Part shown: positions 28,027 to 35,800 of the stretch, piece after piece
Layout: each line of letters begins with the position of its first letter
Numbering within the stretch: position 1 is the first letter of the stretch
Assembly (NCBI GenBank): GCA_028293805.1
Contig: JAQGOC010000363.1
Coordinates: forward strand, 61,308 to 125,307
Direction of reading: 5' to 3'
Length of the DNA stretch: 64,000 bases
From: Gammaproteobacteria bacterium
GTDB lineage: Bacteria > Pseudomonadota > Gammaproteobacteria > Steroidobacterales > Steroidobacteraceae
Position numbers and translations under genes: made by a program
The notes under the pieces: model-generated
What the model was told of the DNA's origin: nothing
The model's input: only the letters and a program-made list of their open reading frames with translations
Databases searched by the model: none

Positions 28027-28809
28027 ATGACGAAGTCCACTGGAAGACGCAAATCGCCGGATGTGGCGCGCGGCAAGATCCGGCACAACGACTCCGCGGC
28101 TTTGCGCCTGCGGGCTGCGGGCTCGGACGGCGCCGACGCGGGCGAGGTGTACGAACGCATCTGGACGGCGATCATGGATCACAGCCTGCCGCCTGAGACT
28201 CGGCTGGTTGAAGAGCGTCTATGCGAGATCTTCGGGCTCGGGCGCACGCGTCTGCGTCAGGTGTTACAACGGCTGGCATACGAGCGCGTCGTAACACTCA
28301 TGCCCAATCGTGGTGCAATGGTATCCAAACCTTCGGCGCGCGAGGCGCGCGAAGTATTCGCGACCCGGCGCCTGCTGGAGGCGGGAAGCGTCGCGGCATT
28401 CATCGAGTCGGCAACACGCGCGGATTGCAGACGGATCCACGAACACCTCGCGCGCGAGAAGGCGGCGTGGCGCGATAACGACCGTCGCGCGGCCCTCACG
28501 TTATCGGGCGAGTTTCACCTGATCATCGCGGAGATCGCGGGGAATGACATTCTCGTGGAGCTCCTTCGGGATCTCGTATCCCGGTCCTCCCTGATCATCG
28601 CCGTGTTTCGGTCCCCCGGCACGCCCTCCTGTCCACCGGATGAGCACGAGAAGCTCGTCACGGCGCTGGAGCACCGCGATCGCAGCGCCGTCGACCTGAT
28701 GCTCCACCACCTCGATCACGTGCTTGGGGACCTGCGACTCGAAGACGCGAGCGACAAAACTGTCGATCTGCGCTCTGTATTCACGCGCGATCTCAGGCGG
28801 ACTTCATGA
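28027..28809 (+). CDS. GntR family (FadR/FCD subfamily) transcriptional regulator
   Basis: VYERIWTAIMDHSLPPETRLVEERLCEIFGLGRTRLRQVLQRLAYERVVTLMPNRGAMVSKPS wHTH. Confidence 0.92.
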   Translation: MTKSTGRRKSPDVARGKIRHNDSAALRLRAAGSDGADAGEVYERIWTAIMDHSLPPETRLVEERLCEIFGLGRTRLRQVLQRLAYERVVTLMPNRGAMVSKPSAREAREVFATRRLLEAGSVAAFIESATRADCRRIHEHLAREKAAWRDNDRRAALTLSGEFHLIIAEIAGNDILVELLRDLVSRSSLIIAVFRSPGTPSCPPDEHEKLVTALEHRDRSAVDLMLHHLDHVLGDLRLEDASDKTVDLRSVFTRDLRRTS

Positions 28810-29777
28810 GCCACCCGTCGGCTGCCTACCCGCGTGACCTCGTTGGCTATGGCCGCGTGCCGCCGCATCCACGCTGGCCCCACCAAGCACGCATCGCCCT
28901 GCAATTCGTCCTCAATCACGAGGAAGGCGCCGAGAATTCCGTTCTGCATGGCGATGCGGTCTCGGAAACCTTTCTCTCGGAAATCATCGGTGCGCAGCCC
29001 TTCCCGATGCGGCATATGAGCATGGAGTCGTTGTTCGAATACGGCTCCCGAGCCGGGTTGTGGCGCGTTCTACGCGCGTTCGAGCAGCGCAAGCTGCCCC
29101 TGACGGTGTTCGCAGCGGCGTTGGCGCTCCTGCGACATCCGGAAGCGGCCGCGGCGTACCGCGAGCTCGGCCACGAGATCGCCGGTCACGGACTGCGGTG
29201 GATCAGTTATCAGCTCGTCGACGAGGCCACCGAACGCGCGCACCTGTCGGAAGCGGTGGCCATCCTGCGCGACGTGACCGGTGCAGCGCCGCTCGGCTGG
29301 TACACGGGTCGTGATAGCCCGAACACTCGCAGGCTGGTAGTGGAACATGGCGGTTTTGTGTACGACGCTGACTCGTACGCGGATGACCTGCCGTACTGGA
29401 CCGAGTTCACTGTGGAGAGCAACAACAGCTCGAGGCAGGTTGCGCATCTGGTCGTGCCGTACACCCTCGATACCAATGACATGCGCTTCGCAGCGCTGCA
29501 GGGCTTCAATTCCGGCACGCAGTTCTTCGACTACCTCCGCGATGCCTTCGACACGCTCTACCGCGAAGGCGATCCGGACGGCCTCGACGCGCCGAAGATG
29601 CTGTCCGTCGGACTGCACGCGCGGCTGATCGGCCGCCCGGGCCGGAGCGCCGCCCTGGAACGATTTCTCGACTACGTACTGGAGCACGAGCACGTTTGGA
29701 TCTGCCGGCGCATCGATGTCGCCCGGCATTGGATCGCGACGCATCCGGCGCCGCCATCGAACCAGGCACCCGCGTGA
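28806..29777 (+). CDS. puuE: Allantoinase PuuE (polysaccharide deacetylase family)
   Basis: YPRDLVGYGRVPPHPRWPHQARIALQFVLNHEEGAENSVLHGDAVSETFLSE, GWYTGRDSPNTRRLV; ATGA overlap with GntR gene. Confidence 0.95.
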   Translation: MSHPSAAYPRDLVGYGRVPPHPRWPHQARIALQFVLNHEEGAENSVLHGDAVSETFLSEIIGAQPFPMRHMSMESLFEYGSRAGLWRVLRAFEQRKLPLTVFAAALALLRHPEAAAAYRELGHEIAGHGLRWISYQLVDEATERAHLSEAVAILRDVTGAAPLGWYTGRDSPNTRRLVVEHGGFVYDADSYADDLPYWTEFTVESNNSSRQVAHLVVPYTLDTNDMRFAALQGFNSGTQFFDYLRDAFDTLYREGDPDGLDAPKMLSVGLHARLIGRPGRSAALERFLDYVLEHEHVWICRRIDVARHWIATHPAPPSNQAPA

Positions 29778-31513
29778 TCCACCTGCACGAGCTCAACTCG
29801 ATGCCGACACAGGAGTTTGTAGCCACTCTGTCGGGTATATTCGAGCGTTCGGCCTGGGTGGCCGAGCGCGTGGCGACGCTGCGGCCGTTTCGTTCAGTGC
29901 TGCAGCTGCATGAGGCCATGTGCACGGCCGTGGATCGGGCGGGCATCGAGGCGCAATCCGTGTTGATCCGCTCGCATCCCGAGCTTGCCGGTCGGGCCGC
30001 GATCCGCGGCGAGCTGACCCCGGAGTCGACCCGGGAGCAGCTCGGAGCCGGTCTCGCTGCCTGCAGTTCGGAGGAGTTCGCGCGGCTGCAGACATTCAAC
30101 GCGGCGTATTCGAACAAGTTCGGCTTTCCATTTGTCCTTGCCGTGAAAGGTCATAATCGTGCCTCCGTGATCGCCTCGCTCGAGCAACGGATCGGCAACA
30201 CCGTCGAGCAAGAGCGCGCAGTGGCCGTGCGAGAGATCGGCAGAATCGCAGGATTTCGCCTAGCGGCGCTGGTTGGCGAACCCCTTGGTGCGCGGATCGT
30301 CTCCATGGCCGACTATCTCGCGCGACTCAGCGAGCACGAGCACGCACTCACCTGCTCCTACCTGACACCCACCCACCGTGCTACAGCGGTGCTGATCCGT
30401 GACTGGATGCTGAGCGCGGGTCTGGAAGTCCATGTCGACGCGGTGGGAAATGTCATCGGGCGCTGGCCCGGCACCGCGGCGGATGCTTCGACACTGCTGA
30501 CGGGATCGCATTACGACACAGTGGTCGATGCCGGGAGATTCGACGGCCGGCTGGGAATCCTGCTGCCGATCGCCGTAGCGGCGCAGCTCCAACGGGACGG
30601 CGCGGCTCTCCCGTATACGCTGACGATCATCGCGTTTGCTGAAGAAGAAGGTGTACGTTTCAAGTCGACCTTTCTAGGCAGCCGCGCCATCGCAGGCCGT
30701 TTTGATCCGGCGACCCTCGACAGCATTGACTGCGACGGCATCACCGTCCGCCAGGCAATGCAAGCGGCGGGTCTGGAGCCACGCGAAATACCCGCAGCCG
30801 CGTTCGATCCCGCGCGGCTTCTCGGTTTCGTGGAGGTGCATATCGAGCAAGGGCCGGTGCTGCTGAACGAAGGACTGCCGCTGGGAGTGGTGACGTCAAT
30901 CGCGGGCAGCCTGCGCTGCTTTGTTTCGATCACCGGCCTCGCCGGCCACGCGGGAACCGTACCGATGCATTTGCGGCGGGATGCAGCCGCCGCAGCCGCC
31001 GAAATCGTCCTGGCCGTGGAGCGGCATTGCACCGGGACCCCGGGGCTCGTGGGCACGGTCGGCCAGTTACAGGTGCCGGGGGGCGCGATGAATGTAATTG
31101 CAGGGCGCTGCGAGCTGAGCATCGATATCCGGGCCGACACAGATGAATTGCGAGACGTCGCTGCCGCGGCGGTCGTTGCTGATTGCGAACGCATCGCGGA
31201 CCGGCGCAAAGTCGAGATTCAGTGGCGTAAAGTACTGGAGATCGGCTCAGTACCGTGCGCGCCAGAGATGCAACGACGCTGGGCCGACAGCATCCGGCGC
31301 ACCACGGGCACTCCCGACGCGCGCCATCTTCCGAGCGGTGCCGGCCACGATGCCATGGTGATGGCAAACCTCACCGCCATGGGCATGCTGTTCGTTCGCT
31401 GCGGAAACGGCGGCATCAGCCATCATCCTGCCGAATCGCTCGCTGCGGATGATGCGGACCTCGCTGCGCGCGCCTTCGCCGACTTCCTACTCAACTTCTC
31501 CCACAACTCATGA
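29774..31513 (+). CDS. Fused OHCU decarboxylase (UraD) - allantoate amidohydrolase (M20/hydantoinase-carbamoylase) bifunctional protein
   Basis: N-terminal RSHPELAGRAA and FNAAYSNKFGFPFVLAVKG; C-terminal LLTGSHYDTVVDAGRFDGRLGIL and FAEEEGVRFKSTFLGSRAIAG in one uninterrupted frame; GTG 29774 (GTGA) or ATG 29801 start. Confidence 0.92.
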   Translation: MIHLHELNSMPTQEFVATLSGIFERSAWVAERVATLRPFRSVLQLHEAMCTAVDRAGIEAQSVLIRSHPELAGRAAIRGELTPESTREQLGAGLAACSSEEFARLQTFNAAYSNKFGFPFVLAVKGHNRASVIASLEQRIGNTVEQERAVAVREIGRIAGFRLAALVGEPLGARIVSMADYLARLSEHEHALTCSYLTPTHRATAVLIRDWMLSAGLEVHVDAVGNVIGRWPGTAADASTLLTGSHYDTVVDAGRFDGRLGILLPIAVAAQLQRDGAALPYTLTIIAFAEEEGVRFKSTFLGSRAIAGRFDPATLDSIDCDGITVRQAMQAAGLEPREIPAAAFDPARLLGFVEVHIEQGPVLLNEGLPLGVVTSIAGSLRCFVSITGLAGHAGTVPMHLRRDAAAAAAEIVLAVERHCTGTPGLVGTVGQLQVPGGAMNVIAGRCELSIDIRADTDELRDVAAAAVVADCERIADRRKVEIQWRKVLEIGSVPCAPEMQRRWADSIRRTTGTPDARHLPSGAGHDAMVMANLTAMGMLFVRCGNGGISHHPAESLAADDADLAARAFADFLLNFSHNS

Positions 31514-32811
31514 GCTCATCACACCATTCATCCATCACCACGGCCGGCGGCAGACTGCCAGCCGACGCTCTCATTGCGGAGATCGTCGAGCGTGACTTCG
31601 CTGGCGAATGCGCGTTCCTGGCCGAGCTTGTCAGGATACCGACCGACAACCCGCCCGGCGACTGTGCGGGACACGCTGCTCGTGCGCGAAGTCTGCTGGA
31701 GGCTTTGGGCTTCGTCGTTGAAGCGCATGCACCTGCGGCAGAGACGGTGAGCGCCGCGGGGATGATCTCCGCGACAAATCTCATCGTGCGTCAGACCTTC
31801 GGCGCTGGCGGCCCCTGCATCGCTCTGAACGCGCACGGTGACGTGGTGCCGCCAGGCCTGGGCTGGACAAAGGATCCGTACGGCGCGGAAGTCGTCGAGG
31901 ACCCGGTGCACGGGGCCACGATGTATGGTCGGGGCGTCGCCGTCAGCAAATCCGACTTCGCAACATACACCTATGCGCTGCGGGCATTGCTGGAGATTGC
32001 CGCGCGCGGCCACGCTCTGCACGGAACTGTAGAGCTGCACCTGACCTACGATGAGGAAGTGGGCGGCGATATCGGCCCACGCTGGCTGCTGACCCAGCAG
32101 CTGACTCGTCCGGACTATGCGATCTCTGCTGGATTTTCGTACGCGGTGACCACCGCTCATAATGGTTGCCTGCACCTGGAGGTGACGGTGCGGGGCCGGC
32201 AGGGTCATGCCGCCATGCCCGAGTCGGGCGTGGATGCCCTGGCCGCGACTACCGGTATTCTGCAGGCCATTTACGACTCTCGCGAGGAGTTGAAAGCGCA
32301 CCGCTCGAGCGTGCCTGGCATCCTTCATCCCACGATCAACGTGGGCCTGATCGAAGGGGGAATCAATACGAATGTGGTACCGGACCGCGTGACCTTCCGT
32401 ATCGACCGACGCATCATCCCCGAGGAAAACCCAGAGCAGGCGGAAAGTGAGCTGCGCGGCCTCATTGAGCGCGCTACCAGCTCGTTTGCCGGCATCCACG
32501 TCGAGATCCGCCGTATTCTGCTCGCGCTTCCTCTCACCCGTCTGCCCGGCGCGCAACGCCTTACACACACTCTGCAGAAGCATGGGGAGCGGATCTTCGG
32601 CGTCCCCATCGCCGAGCATGGAGTGCCTCTTTACACCGACGCGCGTCATTACACGGCTGCCGGAATTCCGACGGTCCTTTACGGGGCAGGACCGCGCACC
32701 TTGCGGGAAGCGAATGGACACGCCGCGGACGAATGCTTGCGTTTGAGCGATCTGCGTGGTGCGACGGCTACGATCGCCTGCACGCTCGCCGAAATGTTAA
32801 GTCAACCATGA
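31510..32811 (+). CDS. M20 family metallohydrolase (ArgE/DapE/ACY1 type)
   Basis: IALNAHGDVVPPGLGWTKDPYGAEVV, MYGRGVAVSKSDFATY, LTYDEEVGGDIGPRWLL. Confidence 0.88.
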   Translation: MSSSHHSSITTAGGRLPADALIAEIVERDFAGECAFLAELVRIPTDNPPGDCAGHAARARSLLEALGFVVEAHAPAAETVSAAGMISATNLIVRQTFGAGGPCIALNAHGDVVPPGLGWTKDPYGAEVVEDPVHGATMYGRGVAVSKSDFATYTYALRALLEIAARGHALHGTVELHLTYDEEVGGDIGPRWLLTQQLTRPDYAISAGFSYAVTTAHNGCLHLEVTVRGRQGHAAMPESGVDALAATTGILQAIYDSREELKAHRSSVPGILHPTINVGLIEGGINTNVVPDRVTFRIDRRIIPEENPEQAESELRGLIERATSSFAGIHVEIRRILLALPLTRLPGAQRLTHTLQKHGERIFGVPIAEHGVPLYTDARHYTAAGIPTVLYGAGPRTLREANGHAADECLRLSDLRGATATIACTLAEMLSQP

Positions 32812-33938
32812 GGAATCATTCAATGCCTTTGTTGCGTTCCCTGCTCGCGATGATGTTCGCTGTATGCGCCATGAGCCAGAGTCTGGCCGCCGAGGGGGGC
32901 GTCCGGCGCAAAGTGATCATCGACCAGGATGCCTTCGGCCCCGCGACCTCGAACCTGCAGGCCATTCTCATGATTTTGCAGGCCAGCGACGTCGAGGTCC
33001 TCGGCATCACCGTCACCAGCGGCGACGGCTGGCGCGATGAAGAAGTCAGCCACACGCTGCGCATGCTCGAAATCGCCGGGCGTACCGACATCCCCGTCTA
33101 CCCGGGCGCAGTGTTTCCCCTCGTCAACACCGAGGCCCGCACGAAGCGCTGGGAGCAGCTTTACGGCAAGCTCTACTACAAAGGTGCCTGGACGGAGGTC
33201 TGGCCCAATCAAGGCGCGGTACGCCGCAGTCCCTATCACGAGCCGGCCGTAGTGCCTGCCTCGCCCGCGGGGGAGCCCAGAACCGAGGCCGCGCGCACAG
33301 ATGCCGCCACCTTCCTCACCCGCACGGTGCGTAAATTCCCGGGTCAGGTCACCATTCTCGCGGCCGGTCCGCTGACCGATCTGGCGGTGGCCGCGCAGCT
33401 CGACCCGGAATTCGCCGCCCTCGCCAAGGAACTCGTCTTCATGGGCGGCAGCTTCAACCCCGTGGCGTCCGACAATGCCTTCGCGGCCGAGTACGCCAAT
33501 GCGCCGCGCCGGGAATTCAACATGCGCTGGGATCCGGAAGCGGCATCCATCGTCCTGCACCAGCCGTGGCGGAAGATTACCGAAGTGCCGGTGGATCCCA
33601 CGACGAAGACCCTGTTCAAACCGGAATTGTTCCGGAAGATCGCCGCCGGCAAGGCCCCGTTCGCCGCTTACCTCGGGCGCTTCGGGCAACCGTTTCCCAT
33701 GTGGGACGAGCTCGCCGCGGCGGTGTGGCTGGATCCTTCGATCGTCACACGCGCCAAGACCCTGTTGGTCGACGTCGATACGAGCTTTACCGCCGGCTAC
33801 GGCAACACGTTGAGCTGGTCCGTTGGGGAAGGCCCCGGCGTCGGCGAGCGCCCCGTCGAGGTAGTGCTCGATATCGATCTGCCCAAGTTCGAGGACGAGA
33901 CCGTGAGTCTGCTCTCGTCACCGACACCACCGCACTGA
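32808..33938 (+). CDS. Nucleoside hydrolase with signal peptide
   Basis: Signal peptide MPLLRSLLAMMFAVCAMSQSLAAE; VIIDQDAFGPATSNLQAIL, TILAAGPLTDLAVA, LVFMGGSF, EFNMRWDPEAASIV. Confidence 0.88.
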   Translation: MRNHSMPLLRSLLAMMFAVCAMSQSLAAEGGVRRKVIIDQDAFGPATSNLQAILMILQASDVEVLGITVTSGDGWRDEEVSHTLRMLEIAGRTDIPVYPGAVFPLVNTEARTKRWEQLYGKLYYKGAWTEVWPNQGAVRRSPYHEPAVVPASPAGEPRTEAARTDAATFLTRTVRKFPGQVTILAAGPLTDLAVAAQLDPEFAALAKELVFMGGSFNPVASDNAFAAEYANAPRREFNMRWDPEAASIVLHQPWRKITEVPVDPTTKTLFKPELFRKIAAGKAPFAAYLGRFGQPFPMWDELAAAVWLDPSIVTRAKTLLVDVDTSFTAGYGNTLSWSVGEGPGVGERPVEVVLDIDLPKFEDETVSLLSSPTPPH

Positions 33939-33951
33939 ACGCCGTCCGGCC

Positions 33952-34068
33952 GACTTCCTGCTGGCGGCGTACGAGTCCAACTACCGCGTCTGCGCTCCGG
34001 TCATTCACGAGATACTGAAAAAAATGGGACGTGTACCGGACTGCCTTCCCGAAGGGGGAAGGCCCTGA
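33952..34068 (+). pseudogene. Short protein-like fragment of unknown gene
   Basis: Frame reads DFLLAAYESNYRVCAPVIHEILKKMGRVPDCLPEGGRP* with no good start nearby. Confidence 0.3.
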
Positions 34069-34102
34069 GTGGCGCTTGCGCCCTGCTGCGCGTGGAAAAA
34101 CA

Positions 34103-35800
34103 TCAACCTCGCGCCTCCAGCGGCTGCAGATACGATGCGAGTACCCGGCGCTGTCCGTGACGGATGAAGGCGACCTCCAACTCCTCGCCTGCCACGTCGA
34201 GCACCTCCCCTGTTCCAAAGCGCGCATGGCGCACCTTCTGTCCACGTTGAAATGACAAATGCTCCACCGGCGGCCGGGAGCGCCGCGTGGTTTTTCGTGC
34301 TCCGGGCAAAGTGGGCGCCTGTCCCCTGTCCCGAACAGCCTGCCTGCAGTTATCGCAATGCCCGCAGCGCTCGCCGGGAGCCTCGCCAAAGTATTCCCGG
34401 ATGTATTTCATGCGGCACAGCGTAGTCTCGCCGTACCGCATCATGGCCCGCAAACGTTCGCGATCGGCGTCGTGGCGCGCCGTAAATCCTGCAATGAACC
34501 GCTCGAGCCCGGTGTCGTCCATGGTGTGTCGCAGTCGCCGGCGCTTGCCCTGACGCACGACGACATTCATCGCTTCCAGACCGGAGTTGATGACGGCCGC
34601 GCGCCGCTCGCTCAGGCCGCTTGCGGCCGCAAGATCCGCAAGCGTGGCGCCGCCTGCCTGCCGGGAAGCGCGGCAGAGCGCCTGCATGCAGCGCCTGACC
34701 TCATCGCCGCGCGGATGTTTGCCGCCCAGAAAGAAGCTTCGCACCCGCTTATCCTCGAGCCGATAGAGGAGCACGCAGCGCGCGGGAAGCCCGTCACGCC
34801 CGGCCCGGCCGGCTTCCTGGTAATAACTTTCGAGGGACTCCGGGAAATTCCAGTGCACCACGCAGCGAACGTCCGGCTTGTCCACCCCGAGCCCGAATGC
34901 ATTAGTCGCCACGATCACCCGACATCTGCCGTCCATGAAGCGTTCCTGGGCGCGCTCGCGTTCCGACAGCTTCAGCTGCCCGTGATAACGCAGGGCGTCC
35001 ACCCCTTGTCCCACCAACCATTCGTGCAGCTCGTTCGCGCGCCGAACCGTCGCCACATAGACGATCCCCGCGCCTTGCGTCTCGTTGAGGATCTCGAGCA
35101 GGCGCTGTTCCTTTTCTTCGCGATTGACGGTGCGCAAGACCTGGAGATCCAGATTTTCCCGCTCGATCCCACCCTGTATGACGCGCGCATCCGGTATGCC
35201 AAGGCTGCCCAGAATATCGTCTACCCGATCAGGCGGCGCCGTGGCGGTAAGCGCGAGCACAGGAGGATGCCCGAGTTGCCCGATTGCATGTCGCAGCTCA
35301 AGGTATGCCGGCCGGAAGTCGTGACCCCACTGGCTCACACAATGGGCTTCATCCACCACGAATAAGCCGACACCACGCCGTTTCAGCGGCTCGAGGTGCG
35401 CCGGGTTCAGCAAGCGCTCCGGCGTGAGCAGCACGACCTCGTGTGCGCCCCTGCGCATTGCCTGCTCCTGTTGACGCTGCTCAGTCTCCGTCACCGTCGA
35501 GTCGAGCCGGGCCGCGTCGATGTCAGCTTCGGTCAGATGCTCGTGTTGATCCTTCATCAGCGCGATAAGCGGCGCCACGACGACCACGGCACCTTCGAGA
35601 AACAAGGCGGGCAACTGATAGCACAGAGACTTGCCGGCGCCGGTAGGGAGGATCCCGAGAGCATCGTCCCCGGCGAGCACAGATTCGATCAACTCGCGCT
35701 GCCCCGGCCTGAAATGGGTTATGCCGAAGCGGCGGGCTGCTTCGGCACGCACTTGGTCCCAAGCCACACGACGCCCGCTCGGGCGGCCCGCCCGCTTCAT
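34103..35800 (-). CDS. RecQ family ATP-dependent DNA helicase with UvrD/DUF3553-like C-terminal tail
   Basis: ILPTGAGKSLCYQLPAL, VDEAHCVSQWGHDFRP, Zn motif C...CGHCDNC; tail FQRGQKVRHARFGTGEVLDVAGEELEVAFIRHGQRRVLASYLQPLE. Confidence 0.9.
   Translation of the reverse strand: MKRAGRPSGRRVAWDQVRAEAARRFGITHFRPGQRELIESVLAGDDALGILPTGAGKSLCYQLPALFLEGAVVVVAPLIALMKDQHEHLTEADIDAARLDSTVTETEQRQQEQAMRRGAHEVVLLTPERLLNPAHLEPLKRRGVGLFVVDEAHCVSQWGHDFRPAYLELRHAIGQLGHPPVLALTATAPPDRVDDILGSLGIPDARVIQGGIERENLDLQVLRTVNREEKEQRLLEILNETQGAGIVYVATVRRANELHEWLVGQGVDALRYHGQLKLSERERAQERFMDGRCRVIVATNAFGLGVDKPDVRCVVHWNFPESLESYYQEAGRAGRDGLPARCVLLYRLEDKRVRSFFLGGKHPRGDEVRRCMQALCRASRQAGGATLADLAAASGLSERRAAVINSGLEAMNVVVRQGKRRRLRHTMDDTGLERFIAGFTARHDADRERLRAMMRYGETTLCRMKYIREYFGEAPGERCGHCDNCRQAVRDRGQAPTLPGARKTTRRSRPPVEHLSFQRGQKVRHARFGTGEVLDVAGEELEVAFIRHGQRRVLASYLQPLEARG

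Noticed and set aside
31528-32721. 397-aa minus-strand ORF antisense to the M20 gene
   Set aside because: Shadow ORF of a clear metallohydrolase
33566-34018. 150-aa plus ORF overlapping the nucleoside hydrolase 3' end as a real gene or as the true C-terminus
   Set aside because: Joining it to the hydrolase and the downstream fragment would need two frameshifts within ~60 bp, and SLLSSPTPPH looks like a natural hydrolase end
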